Notes: generated by a model from the letters alone, not told the origin. DNA of 64,000 nucleotides from JAWLDA01 sp041686855 (GCA_041686855.1 JAWLDA010000015.1:30318-94317), one strand, 5' to 3'. Counted from the first letter of the stretch, positions 9,581-17,663 are shown. Made by a program: numbers and translations.

Positions 9581-9670
9581 TGGCGGAAGGGGTGGGATTC
9601 GAACCCACGGACGGCGTGAACCGTCGGCGGTTTTCAAGACCGCTGCCTTCGTCCACTCGGCCACCCTTCC
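9581..9670 (-). tRNA. tRNA-Ser (UGA anticodon)
   Basis: The complementary strand folds as a class II tRNA with GGAAGGG pairing CCCTTCC in the acceptor stem. The anticodon loop is CTTGAAA (anticodon TGA, reading UCA), there is a long variable arm, and the T arm has GGTTCGAATCC. The discriminator is G at 9584 and the terminal CCA is encoded (9581-9583). A promoter-like TTGACC-17-TAGATT lies just upstream. Confidence 0.96.
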
Positions 9671-9679
9671 GTACGTTTT

Positions 9680-9708
9680 AATCTATCACGCGAAACAACA
9701 GAGGTCAA
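9680..9708 (-). promoter_or_regulatory. Promoter of tRNA-Ser
   Basis: On the minus strand TTGACC (9703-9708) is separated by 17 bp from TAGATT (9680-9685), about 10 bp before the mature tRNA 5' end. Spacing and position fit a vegetative (sigma-A) promoter. The remaining bases 9709-9855 upstream hold no gene that I can support. Confidence 0.65.
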
Positions 9709-9855
9709 TCGAAGGTGATGGGACGAATGTCACTGGGGCCCTTTGACGTTCGCCACTGCCAAGCGCTTAGCGCCGATGTTACGCTCAAGATGAACCGAAA
9801 GCGGACGCGGCGTAGCAACATCTAGAAGCGTACGGCGTCAAGTGGGGTGAGCCAA

Positions 9856-10269
9856 ATGGCCAGAGGCGTTGCGGTCAATGGAAAGTGGCTTGGAGCGGGC
9901 ATTGTGGTTGCTATTCTTTTTGTGCTTGCCTCGCAGGCCGCCTGGGGCCTCTTTTTTCCGAATGAGTACGTCGTTAAGATCGAATTAAACGGGCTGGCGT
10001 GCGGCGCTCACTTTGACCTGAGCCCCCGCCACCTCGATGTGAAGCCGGGCTCGTGGATTCGTATCGTAAATACCACCTCTTGGACGCACACGGTGTTGAT
10101 CTCTGATGAGGAAGCGTGGAGCGGAGAAGGCCTCATGGTGTCACCCGAAATAAAACCCGGTGAGAGTTGGCGTTTTCGACTTATGGGTACTGGGACATAT
10201 TACATGATGTCCCAAAATCGCTGGCATTTCCTCTCCGGACTTGCCGGTCAAATTTGGGTGGCACGCTAA
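9856..10269 (+). CDS. Membrane-anchored cupredoxin-like protein
   Basis: A 137-residue protein with an uncleaved or signal-type N-terminal helix (about residues 9-32) and a cupredoxin-like beta domain outside the membrane: ...VKPGSWIRIVNTTSWTHTVL... then GTYYMMSQNRWHFLSGLAGQIWV. The first His (in THT) sits where the first type-1 copper ligand normally is. The C-terminal ligand loop has Met and His but no Cys, so a classical blue-copper site is unlikely. The ATG at 9856 follows AGTGGGGTGA; an in-frame GTG lies 9 bp earlier. It precedes SCO1 and PCu(A)C genes, which points to copper handling for respiratory oxidases. Function is inferred from fold and context. Confidence 0.65.
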   Translation: MARGVAVNGKWLGAGIVVAILFVLASQAAWGLFFPNEYVVKIELNGLACGAHFDLSPRHLDVKPGSWIRIVNTTSWTHTVLISDEEAWSGEGLMVSPEIKPGESWRFRLMGTGTYYMMSQNRWHFLSGLAGQIWVAR

Positions 10270-10283
10270 AGATGCGTTATAAT
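10254..10283 (+). promoter_or_regulatory. Candidate promoter for the SCO1 gene
   Basis: A perfect TATAAT (10278-10283) lies 18 bp after TTGGGT (10254-10259). It overlaps the end of the cupredoxin-like gene and lies about 35 bp before the SCO1 start. The weak -35 box leaves this as a candidate; the gene could also be read through from upstream. Confidence 0.4.
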
Positions 10284-10317
10284 CAAGAGGGTCTGGAGAG
10301 AACGGAGGGAGTTAGTC

Positions 10318-10971
10318 ATGGGCAAACGCCCTTTCCTTTGGATGTTTGCAGGATTTGTGCTTGTAATCTTTGTGGCGTGGGGAGTTGGATTCTCCCTCTC
10401 GTCGCGCGAAGCTGCGCCGACGCGTCCTGTCAATCAGGCGTCGGCCAACGAGTATCGTGGATGGGCCGTGGATCCGGTCGTCGATGCGCCGGATTTCACC
10501 TTGACGGACCAACATGGTAACTCCTTTAGCATGAGTGATCAAGCCGGCAAAGCAGTCGTACTCTTTTTTGGTTATACGACCTGTCCCGACGTGTGTCCGA
10601 CCACACTCGCGCAGTTTAAGGCTGTCAAGGCGGAGCTGGGCGAGGCGGCCGAAGACGTCGAGTTCGTCTTTGTGAGCGTTGACCCGGAGCGTGACACTCA
10701 GGAGCGCATGGCCCGGTACGTCTCGCTCTTTGACGAGTCGTTCATCGGACTCACGGGTGATCGGGAGAGCTTGGAGAAGGTGTGGGAGGCCTACGGCATC
10801 ATGGTAGAGCGAGCGGAAAACCCGGATAATCCCGAGAGTTACTGGGTGAACCATACATCGCTCTCGTACGTGGTCGACCCTGAAGGGCAGATGCAATTGG
10901 TGCATCCCTTCGGACTGCCGGAAGAAGATGTCGTCTACGATTTGCGTAAAATCCTCGGTGAAAGGGCGTAA
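10318..10971 (+). CDS. SCO1/SenC family copper-binding protein
   Basis: A 217-residue thioredoxin-fold protein anchored by an N-terminal hydrophobic helix (residues 7-25). The copper site is visible as CPDVC (Cys89, Cys93) after FFGYTT, with the distal His179 in WVNHTSLS. FVSVDPERDT is the usual SCO motif. SCO proteins deliver copper to, or reduce cysteines of, the CuA centre of cytochrome c oxidase. The ATG follows GGAGGGAG at ideal spacing. The next gene, a PCu(A)C chaperone, starts 5 bp downstream, so the two are surely co-transcribed. Confidence 0.94.
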   Translation: MGKRPFLWMFAGFVLVIFVAWGVGFSLSSREAAPTRPVNQASANEYRGWAVDPVVDAPDFTLTDQHGNSFSMSDQAGKAVVLFFGYTTCPDVCPTTLAQFKAVKAELGEAAEDVEFVFVSVDPERDTQERMARYVSLFDESFIGLTGDRESLEKVWEAYGIMVERAENPDNPESYWVNHTSLSYVVDPEGQMQLVHPFGLPEEDVVYDLRKILGERA

Positions 10972-10976
10972 CCAGC

Positions 10977-11555
10977 GTGGGACACAAACAGCTTTCCCGA
11001 AAAGTAGCGATTCTCGCCTCTGTTGCGGCCTTTTTCACTCTGGTTTGGGCTGGGGCGACACTCTCATCGAATATGGCCTCTGCTCGGGGTGAGCCGGTCC
11101 CCGGGATCAGTGCCGAGGGAGCGTGGGCACGCCCTGCATTGTCTGGGATGAACACAGCGCTCTACCTTACGCTGTCGAATGAATCCAATGAAACGCTTGT
11201 GATTGTCGGGGCTGAGTCGGAGCTGGCCGAGCGCGTGGAGATGCACGAAACCACGTTGGTGACCAGCCAGAGCGCCGGGGGACATGCCGGCCAACTCATG
11301 AAGATGCAGCCTGTCGCCACGTACGAGTTAGGAGCGGGCGATTCGCTCACCCTGGAGCCGGGGCGGCACCACATCATGTTGCTCGGCCTGAAGCGCGATC
11401 TCCTCGAAGGAGAGCGCTTTGAGGTGGTCTTGCGGACTGCGAGCGGCGCTGCGATCCACGTGAACGCGACGGTCGCTCTTGCAGGACCGCACGGGTACGA
11501 CGAGCACGATGCCCACGAGAATGACGCTCACGATCACGCGCACTCCACCCATTAG
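10977..11555 (+). CDS. PCu(A)C-type periplasmic copper(I) chaperone
   Basis: A 192-residue secreted or membrane-tethered protein with hydrophobic segment 9-30. The copper motif is present: Met89-His90 (RVEMHETT), Met108/Met110 (LMKMQPV) and His132-x-Met134 (RHHIMLLGL), the spacing Met110-x21-His132-x-Met134 being exactly that of the family. The tail (about 175-192) is His- and Asp-rich and may be an extra metal-binding tail. PCu(A)C proteins pass Cu(I) to SCO or to oxidase subunits. It starts at GTG 5 bp after the SCO1 stop. No oxidase subunit genes are in the window. Confidence 0.92.
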   Translation: MGHKQLSRKVAILASVAAFFTLVWAGATLSSNMASARGEPVPGISAEGAWARPALSGMNTALYLTLSNESNETLVIVGAESELAERVEMHETTLVTSQSAGGHAGQLMKMQPVATYELGAGDSLTLEPGRHHIMLLGLKRDLLEGERFEVVLRTASGAAIHVNATVALAGPHGYDEHDAHENDAHDHAHSTH

Positions 11556-11597
11556 TCAAGAGCTTCAGGGGTGCAGGAGGCGGTGTTGCTGGTGGTG

Positions 11598-11631
11598 AAG
11601 GAGGGCCAAAAGAGTATAGGAGGCCCTCCTT
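11598..11631 (+). terminator. Hairpin between copper operon and aminotransferase
   Basis: AAGGAGGGCC (11598-11607) is perfectly complementary to GGCCCTCCTT (11622-11631) with a 14-nt loop. No T-run follows. It could end the copper operon, or it could mask the AGGAGG (11618-11623) that serves the aminotransferase start at 11637. I cannot decide between terminator and translational control. Confidence 0.5.
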
Positions 11632-11636
11632 TCACT

Positions 11637-12746
11637 ATGACCGTAGATCTTCGCCTACCCCAACGGGTGCTCATGGGCCCTGGACCGAGCACGGCCGATC
11701 CCCGCATCCTCAGAGCCATGGCCGCCCCACTGATTGGACACCTCGATCCGGCATTCCTAACATTGATGAACGACGTGATGGCAGGGCTCCGTCACGTCTT
11801 TGGCACGAAGAATAAACTGACGCTCCCGATGTCTGGAACCGGCAGCGCGGGTATGGAGACATGCCTGGTCAACCTGCTCGAGCCGGGAGATCGCGCGCTG
11901 ATTTGTGTAAACGGTCTCTTTGGGCAGCGGTTGGTAGATATCGCAGAGCGGTGCGGTGCCGAAGTGATTCAGATAACCGCGCCGTGGGGGCGTCCGATCG
12001 ACCCTGCCGACGTGAAACGCGTGTTGGCCGAGGAGCGCGTCGACCTCGTTGCGATCGTGCACGCGGAGACGTCGACCGGCGTCCTGCAGCCGCTCCGAGA
12101 GATTGGAGAGGCCGTCAGAGCCCACGGCGCCCTTTTGGTGGCCGATGCAGTCACGTCATTGGCGGGCGTTGCAGTGGAGGTGGACGAGCACCTGGTCGAT
12201 GCGTGCTATAGCGGGACGCAGAAGTGCCTGAGCGCACCGCCAGGTTTAAGCCCTGTCACCTTTGGCGAACGAGCGGCACAGAAGCTTTCCTCTCGCAAGA
12301 GCCGGGTGAACAGTTGGTACCTTGACCTGACGATGATCTCCCAATACTGGGGGAATGAGCGAGTCTACCATCACACGGCGCCGATCAGCATGATGTACGC
12401 CCTGGCGGAGGCCCTCAACATCGTCTCTGAAGAAGGAATCGAAGTGCGCGAGGAGCGCCATCGACGAGTCTCGGCCGCTTTCTGCGACGGACTCGCTCAG
12501 ATCGGCCTCGAGCCCTTGGTTCCCATTGAGTATCGGGCGCCTATGCTGGTGACCGTGAAGGTGCCCGACGGAGTGGACGAAGCAGCAGTACGCAAGGAGC
12601 TCCTTGAAGGGTACAACATCGAGATTGGCGGCGGGTTGGGCGAGCTCAAAGGGCGTGTCTGGCGCGTGGGACTGATGGGGTCATCTTGCACTGAGAGCAA
12701 CGTCATCCTACTCCTTGAGGCGCTTGATCGAATCCTCCACCGCTGA
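11637..12746 (+). CDS. Class V aminotransferase (alanine/serine-glyoxylate type)
   Basis: A 369-residue PLP enzyme. It starts with MTVDLRLPQRVLMGPGPS, the characteristic N-terminus of the alanine-glyoxylate / serine-glyoxylate aminotransferase group. SGTGSAGMET binds the PLP phosphate, VADAVTSLAG contains the cofactor-contacting Asp, and SGTQKCLSAPPGL contains the Schiff-base Lys. The group transfers amino groups from alanine, serine or ureidoglycine to glyoxylate. The exact substrate cannot be read from the sequence. AGGAGG lies 13 bp before the ATG, partly within a hairpin (11598-11631). The gene is alone between two hairpins. Confidence 0.9.
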   Translation: MTVDLRLPQRVLMGPGPSTADPRILRAMAAPLIGHLDPAFLTLMNDVMAGLRHVFGTKNKLTLPMSGTGSAGMETCLVNLLEPGDRALICVNGLFGQRLVDIAERCGAEVIQITAPWGRPIDPADVKRVLAEERVDLVAIVHAETSTGVLQPLREIGEAVRAHGALLVADAVTSLAGVAVEVDEHLVDACYSGTQKCLSAPPGLSPVTFGERAAQKLSSRKSRVNSWYLDLTMISQYWGNERVYHHTAPISMMYALAEALNIVSEEGIEVREERHRRVSAAFCDGLAQIGLEPLVPIEYRAPMLVTVKVPDGVDEAAVRKELLEGYNIEIGGGLGELKGRVWRVGLMGSSCTESNVILLLEALDRILHR

Positions 12747-12790
12747 ACGAGCGCGCCTCCGGGCACCGTTGAGCCTTTGATCCGAAAAAC

Positions 12791-12823
12791 GAAGGGGCCG
12801 TCCCGTGAGGGAACGGCCCCTTC
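12791..12823. terminator. Bidirectional terminator
   Basis: GAAGGGGCCGTCCC and GGGAACGGCCCCTTC form a 14-bp stem with a single bulged A and a GTGA loop. It is preceded by an A-rich run and lies between the convergent aminotransferase and spore-protein genes, so it can serve both strands, although the T-tract is poor. Confidence 0.75.
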
Positions 12824-12842
12824 CACCTTGTTAGCGCCTATG

Positions 12843-13190
12843 TTACACGTCTTGACGAGAGCCCTGAGGACGGCTCGCCGTCGGCGCAGTCACGTTGCCG
12901 AGGCTCTGCTGGAACTGTTGCTGCACGCCGGATTGAATCTGCCCGACGAGGCTCTGCTCCGCAGCGGCAATCATGCGACGCACCATGTGACCACCAACCG
13001 CTCCCCAGACACGGGCCGGGATGTCCCCGCCGTATCCACCGGTTTGGCCGCTGATGTATTGCTGCAGCAGCTGGGCTTGGGGGTCGTTGGTCGTCTGGGC
13101 AACCTCCTGAGCCACCTCATACTTGAAGCGGTCAAGAGCTTGACCAGCGTTCTGAATTACAGGGTTGTTGCTACGTTGTCCTTGTGCCAT
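12843..13190 (-). CDS. Alpha/beta-type small acid-soluble spore protein (SASP)
   Basis: A 115-residue protein. The core follows the SASP pattern: NPVIQNAGQALDRFKYEVAQEVA, then YGGDIPARVWGAVGG and HMVRRMIAAAEQ. KYEVAQE (23-29) matches the germination-protease (GPR) cleavage site E-I-A-S-E. These proteins coat and protect spore DNA, so the host should sporulate. It is longer than the usual 60-75 residues because of an insert between the two motifs and a Gln-rich tail (about 85-115). The ATG at 13190 follows GAGGAGGG. I could not find a convincing sigma-G promoter in the 150 bp upstream, though forespore expression would be expected. Confidence 0.9.
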   Translation of the reverse strand: MAQGQRSNNPVIQNAGQALDRFKYEVAQEVAQTTNDPQAQLLQQYISGQTGGYGGDIPARVWGAVGGHMVRRMIAAAEQSLVGQIQSGVQQQFQQSLGNVTAPTASRPQGSRQDV

Positions 13191-13344
13191 TTGTGAATAC
13201 CCTCCTCTCGTCTCGCTAGCTATTCTTTTCACAGTTCGTCGAGTTGAAACGGGCCAAATTATAGCAGCGTTAGCTGCAGTTAGGGAAAATCACGGTACTC
13301 CAATTTGCAGGCACCCGCCAATCTGTGATAGGGTAGTGGACGTT

Positions 13345-14313
13345 ATGGCAATGGCAGAGATTATGGTGGAACGTACAATTGAACAGATCGATCAAGCTGG
13401 GCGTGAACTCGAGGTCGTTACGGGAACGGAAGTAGAGTTGACGCCGAAAGAGTCCGAGCAAGACATCTTGCAGATCGACGTGTCGCTGATGGGAGAGAGG
13501 CTCGAAGTCGACCTGGTTGTCGATGTTGAGCGCGAGGTCATCGTGGCGAAGCGGATTCAGGCAGAGGCGTCCGTGGCCGCGAGGAGCCTCCTCACGGCTT
13601 GCGAACACGTGGGTCGGCGCGTCGACTGCGGATCGTTGTTCATGTTGCCCGAGTCGCTCCCGGTTGACGCGTCCAGGGATCCGTGGGAGAGGGTCGGTTT
13701 TCGGCAGAATTTCGTCCTCGAGACTGAACCGTTGCCCAGGGAGGATTCAGTTCAGCCGCTCGCTGAAAGTAACGGGCTTTTGCAGACGGACGCTTTGGAC
13801 GAGTATCACGCCGACCTTCAGGAAGCCGTGGGCATGGAGTTGGAGTGGGGCGTAGCTCACGCCGATCGGCCGTACATTGTCTCGTTGGATGTCTCGACGT
13901 CACTCGACGACGGAGAGTCGGCGCCGTTTCATTGCTTTGTCCACTTTCATGAATTGAGTGGCGCCTGTTACGTCGAGAAGGTGGTCGTTCCTGAGGGACG
14001 TCGCGGGCAGGGAATCGGTACCAACGTGTTCCGAGCCATTCGCCGACTGGCCCGGCGCAGCGGATGCCGTCACATCTACCTCATCGCGAAGGAGGACGCG
14101 GAGCGCTTCTGGACCAAGCAGGGGTTTCAACCGATCCAGCGCGTCAACTACCGCAACTTACAGCGGAGGCAGGACGCGTTGCGCAAAGTTCCAGGTTGGG
14201 AGGTCGGCCGGGTGGGCGCCGAGAAACTGCGCGATCCGGTGTGGCAGTACCGCAATCACCCGCAGGACGATCTCGATCTCGCGGCGGGGATTGACCACCT
14301 CAACCTCTTTTAA
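13345..14313 (+). CDS. GNAT-family N-acetyltransferase with unknown N-terminal domain
   Basis: A 322-residue protein. The first half (about 1-110) is acidic and Val/Glu-rich and I do not recognise it. The C-terminal part (about 150-265) is a GNAT domain with the acetyl-CoA loop VVPEGRRGQGIGTNVFRAI (R-x-x-G-x-G/A pattern) and the later strand/loop AKEDAERFWTKQGFQPI. The substrate is unknown. ATG at 13345, with a second ATG two codons later, is the most reasonable start, although only a weak AGGGTAG lies upstream. The gene is divergent from the spore protein and its end overlaps the convergent FUN14-like gene by 14 bp. Confidence 0.7.
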   Translation: MAMAEIMVERTIEQIDQAGRELEVVTGTEVELTPKESEQDILQIDVSLMGERLEVDLVVDVEREVIVAKRIQAEASVAARSLLTACEHVGRRVDCGSLFMLPESLPVDASRDPWERVGFRQNFVLETEPLPREDSVQPLAESNGLLQTDALDEYHADLQEAVGMELEWGVAHADRPYIVSLDVSTSLDDGESAPFHCFVHFHELSGACYVEKVVVPEGRRGQGIGTNVFRAIRRLARRSGCRHIYLIAKEDAERFWTKQGFQPIQRVNYRNLQRRQDALRKVPGWEVGRVGAEKLRDPVWQYRNHPQDDLDLAAGIDHLNLF

Positions 14314-14623
14314 GTCCCCACACCAGTCCGGCGGAGAACCCACCCAGTCCAGGCAGTAGGGCCGCCAACGAGTCGATCCATCCCTGTACGGCTGTGTCAA
14401 AGCCGACTGAGGGCTGGATGGTTTGATTGTAGGCGGCTTCGATCTGGGCCCAGTGGATCGAGATGAAGCCAAGGCTCTGCAACCCTACCAAAGCGACAAG
14501 GAGGATTCCCAGCGCGACGAACGCGACTTTGAGCGCCTTCTTCGCGGCGTAACCCAAAGCAAAGCCGAGGACTAGTCCCAATCCCACTTGTTCTCCAATG
14601 AGCGGCCAATCGATGCTTCCCAT
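14300..14623 (-). CDS. FUN14-family small membrane protein
   Basis: A 107-residue protein with two to three hydrophobic helices. The pattern VGLGLVLGFALGYAAKKALK is the Gly-rich first helix plus basic turn typical of FUN14 domain proteins. A second helix VAFVALGILLVALVGLQSLGF and a short C-terminal Gly-rich segment follow. In bacteria the role of this family is unknown. The start MGSIDWPLIGEQVG at 14623 matches family members better than an upstream in-frame start. It converges with the GNAT gene. Confidence 0.7.
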   Translation of the reverse strand: MGSIDWPLIGEQVGLGLVLGFALGYAAKKALKVAFVALGILLVALVGLQSLGFISIHWAQIEAAYNQTIQPSVGFDTAVQGWIDSLAALLPGLGGFSAGLVWGLKRG

Positions 14624-14787
14624 AGCGTCACCGTCTTCTCCCCACCTGTAGTATAGCAAATCAAAGCGGCTGCCACATGAGTGTTCGCATTCGCGCGAAC
14701 CTCCATTCCTTTCCCCATCTGTGATATTCTTGAAGGAACATGAAGTGCAGGGTCAGCTGGCCCAAAGCGCGCATTGGAGGCAGTGGG

Positions 14788-17439
14788 TTGCCAGTGAAAG
14801 CTCCCCAACGAACAATCACGTTTGCAATTCTTTCGATTCTCATCAGCTTGGTGGTGACTGCGCCAGGTGGGGCTCAGGCATTGACACGCTCGCTCTTGCC
14901 GGAACGACGCGTGGCAGCCGGAGCTTGGGATTATGATACGCTTTTGGGTCCTGACAGGGTAACGGCGCCCCAGGACGCCATCCACGTGGTGGTACACGAC
15001 GCGCACAGTTTACAACAGGCACTCGCAGCGGCCGCTCCGGGACAGGTGATTGAGTTGGCAGACGGCGAGTACGACGTGGGCGAACCCTTTCGTATTCACG
15101 GCGTCCGAGGCAGAGAAGCGGCGCCACTCATTGTGCGAGCGCAAAATCAAGGCAAGGCAGTGATTGCTGGCGATTCTTGGTTTATGGTGCAAGATTCCAG
15201 CTACATTGTCATCGAGGGCCTTACCTTTGTGACGGACGACGACACCAGGAGCCACGCCGTACGGTTACAGAGCACGGATCATAGCCGGGTGACGCGGAAC
15301 CACTTCGCGCTCACTGAGTCTCCAGCGAACTTTACGAGCCGACACTGGGTGTACATCGCCGGCACCGGCGCTGACTACAACCGCATCGACCACAACCTTT
15401 TTGAACGGAAGCGGCGAATCGGCAACTTCGTCTCGATCAACGGCGATGACGTCCAAGTCGCGCAGCATACGCGCGTCGATCGCAATCACTTCCGCGATGT
15501 GCGTTCGGTGAATCACAACGGCATGGAGGCCATTCGGATCGGATCGAGCGTTGTGACACGCTCGCACGCCTTCACCGTGATTGAGCACAACTTGTTTGAG
15601 CAGTGCAGTGGCGAAGTGGAGATCATTACGGTCAAGAGCGGCGGTAACCACATACGTTACAACACATTCCTCGAGAGCGAAGGTGCGCTTACGTTTCGCC
15701 ACGGGAATGATAACCACGCCTATGGCAACTTTTTCATTGGCAACAACAAACCGAACACGGGCGGCATTCGCGTTTACGGGCGGGGACACTTTATCTACAA
15801 CAACCACTTCGAGGGGTTGGAGGGGATCGGTGCAACGTCGGCCCTCGTTCTTGGGTCGGCGGACAACGGTTACCAGGAGAAGGTGCTCGATTACTGGCAA
15901 GTCGATCGCGTCTTAGTGGCGTTCAACACGTTCGTGAATAATCGCAGCGCTATCGAGATTGGTTGGGGCTGGGGCCAAGATCGACCGTTTACGCCCAAGA
16001 ATACCTTGATCGCGAACAACCTCATCTTTTCGGAGAGCCCCGGGACGCTGCTTAGCGCGGGGCCTCCCGCTGACATCACGTGGACGGGGAACATCGTGTA
16101 CGCGCGTGGAGGGGCGCAGCTTGGCCATGCACAAGAGATCCAAGGTGCAAGAGTCCTCGACCCGCTCCTGCGTGACCAAGCGTGGGGAGCGCACGTTCCG
16201 GCAGCGGGCGCTCCAGGCATTGATTCGGCCCGCGAGACGGCGCTCTTCGAGGTAGTGCGCGTCGATATCGAAGGCAAGCCCAGGGACGATCATCCGGATG
16301 TAGGCGCCTTTGAGTATCGCGGGTACCCGCTCTTGCGGGGACCGCTTGTCGCAAGCGAGGTGGGTCCAAACGCAGCCGACGCCCAGCCGTTCTCACTCGA
16401 TGAACCTGGGGTACACATCACCGAACTCTCACTCTCAGGCGTCAATGACGACGGTCGTGGCTGGCGGGGACCCGCAGGCGTGGTCCTAAAGTACGTGACC
16501 ACGGGGGGAGTCCCCCCTGACGCGACCCTTAGGCTGTTGATCGACGACGTCAAGGTGTACCAAGGTGACGCGGACCTGAGCGTACCCGTCGTGATCAATC
16601 AAGGGGAGCTGGAGGACGGGAGACATACCCTAAGCGCGGCAGTAGAGACCGCTGGAACTCGCGACGAGCGTACGTTGCAATTTAGCGTGGCCAACGTCGG
16701 CTTTAAAAGCCCCGCGCCTGAAAGATACGTCCAGGGAGATCTGAGAATTGAGCCGTTCGTCGGCTACCCGTCTGAGACGCTCCACTCCCTAAGGATTACA
16801 CTCGACGACCGTACGCTCTACCAAGGCGCGACCGCGTCCGGGGAGTTGGTCGTGGACACTTTGCAGCTCAATGATGGTCCGCATCGCCTGGCGGCATTCG
16901 CCCGCAGCCTCGAGGGTGTGACCGCGCGACATGAGATCGTCGTGAATGTGGACAATTACTGGGAGAAGAGTGATTCGTTACAGCCGCCGGTGGATTGGGG
17001 TCTCCTCGGCGTGATGGAGCGCTTGCTCACCAGTTCTAAATCGGACGGGTGGCGTCACGAGACGAGCTCACCTGAACTCTTTTTCGATGATGGCGATCGC
17101 ATGACGCCGGGGGGGACTGGGCCTCAATACCTCGTGTGGGAGGCGCCCAACCTTACTAACGCGGTCATCACCCTTTACGCCCGCAGTGGCAACATTACCG
17201 AACGTGTCCAACTGGACGTGCTCCGTAACGGCTCTGATTGGGAAGGCCTCGAGTTTGAGGTGCGTGAGAGTGTAAAGGCAAATGGGGCTGCGGAGCAAGA
17301 TTGGCAAAGGCTCACCTTAGTGGCTGACGTCATTGAGAGCGCGGGAGCGAGCCACTTCCGCTTTACGATTCGAACGGATGATCTGGCGGCTGACGAGATG
17401 CCGCGCGTGGGGCACGTAGAGTTACGAGGGTTACATTGA
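14788..17439 (+). CDS. Secreted PL6 polysaccharide lyase (chondroitinase B / alginate lyase type)
   Basis: About 883 residues with a signal peptide ending near GGAQA. The next ~450 residues are a parallel beta-helix of the chondroitinase B family. The segment EVEIITVKSGG then TFRHGNDN matches the family's catalytic Lys and Arg (Lys250 and Arg271 of chondroitinase B); here they are Lys283 and Arg304 with the same 21-residue spacing, and the Ca-binding Glu pair (EVE) is kept. The C-terminal ~400 residues hold beta-sandwich modules, probably carbohydrate-binding. PL6 enzymes cleave dermatan sulfate or alginate; which one cannot be told. TTG at 14788 is preferred (GGAGG 7 bp upstream, compact signal peptide); ATG 14740 is an alternative with poor spacing. 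Confidence 0.85.
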   Translation: MPVKAPQRTITFAILSILISLVVTAPGGAQALTRSLLPERRVAAGAWDYDTLLGPDRVTAPQDAIHVVVHDAHSLQQALAAAAPGQVIELADGEYDVGEPFRIHGVRGREAAPLIVRAQNQGKAVIAGDSWFMVQDSSYIVIEGLTFVTDDDTRSHAVRLQSTDHSRVTRNHFALTESPANFTSRHWVYIAGTGADYNRIDHNLFERKRRIGNFVSINGDDVQVAQHTRVDRNHFRDVRSVNHNGMEAIRIGSSVVTRSHAFTVIEHNLFEQCSGEVEIITVKSGGNHIRYNTFLESEGALTFRHGNDNHAYGNFFIGNNKPNTGGIRVYGRGHFIYNNHFEGLEGIGATSALVLGSADNGYQEKVLDYWQVDRVLVAFNTFVNNRSAIEIGWGWGQDRPFTPKNTLIANNLIFSESPGTLLSAGPPADITWTGNIVYARGGAQLGHAQEIQGARVLDPLLRDQAWGAHVPAAGAPGIDSARETALFEVVRVDIEGKPRDDHPDVGAFEYRGYPLLRGPLVASEVGPNAADAQPFSLDEPGVHITELSLSGVNDDGRGWRGPAGVVLKYVTTGGVPPDATLRLLIDDVKVYQGDADLSVPVVINQGELEDGRHTLSAAVETAGTRDERTLQFSVANVGFKSPAPERYVQGDLRIEPFVGYPSETLHSLRITLDDRTLYQGATASGELVVDTLQLNDGPHRLAAFARSLEGVTARHEIVVNVDNYWEKSDSLQPPVDWGLLGVMERLLTSSKSDGWRHETSSPELFFDDGDRMTPGGTGPQYLVWEAPNLTNAVITLYARSGNITERVQLDVLRNGSDWEGLEFEVRESVKANGAAEQDWQRLTLVADVIESAGASHFRFTIRTDDLAADEMPRVGHVELRGLH

Positions 17440-17464
17440 CGATGTTGAAGTGATGTGGTACAAT
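17436..17464 (+). promoter_or_regulatory. Promoter of tRNA-Ser (GCU)
   Basis: TTGACG (17436-17441) and TACAAT (17459-17464) with a 17-bp spacer overlap the stop codon of the lyase gene and lie about 32 bp before the tRNA. Confidence 0.65.
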
Positions 17465-17496
17465 GAGTCGTACTTCGCATTTGGCCGAAAGTTTGC

Positions 17497-17588
17497 GGAA
17501 GGGTGCGAGAGAGGCCGAATCGGGCGGTTTGCTAAACCGTAGTAGGAGTCAAATCCTACCGAGGGTTCGAATCCCTCCCCTTCCGCCA
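17497..17588 (+). tRNA. tRNA-Ser (GCU anticodon)
   Basis: A class II tRNA: the acceptor stem is GGAAGGG/CCCTTCC and the anticodon loop in GCGGTTTGCTAAACCGT has anticodon GCT (reads AGC/AGU). A long variable arm and T arm GGTTCGAATCC follow, with discriminator G17585 and encoded CCA (17586-17588). A strong terminator follows. Confidence 0.96.
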
Positions 17589-17593
17589 CATAA

Positions 17594-17638
17594 GAGGGCG
17601 TGCATCAACCGACCAGGTTGGGCACGCCCTCGTTTTTT
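17594..17638 (+). terminator. Rho-independent terminator after tRNA-Ser
   Basis: GAGGGCGTGC (17594-17603) pairs with GCACGCCCTC (17622-17631), with a smaller internal hairpin in the loop, followed by G and six T residues (17633-17638). A textbook intrinsic terminator. Confidence 0.92.
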
Positions 17639-17663
17639 GCATACCAGAGAGTGCTCTGGGAGA

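Noticed and set aside
9543..9656. Longer N-terminus of the truncated haemoglobin
   Set aside because: It would read through the tRNA-Ser gene; the GTG at 9542 has its own ribosome site and gives the family length.
11571..11636. Upstream start for the aminotransferase
   Set aside because: The added residues cross the hairpin at 11598-11631 and do not match the family; MTVDLRLPQ at 11637 does.
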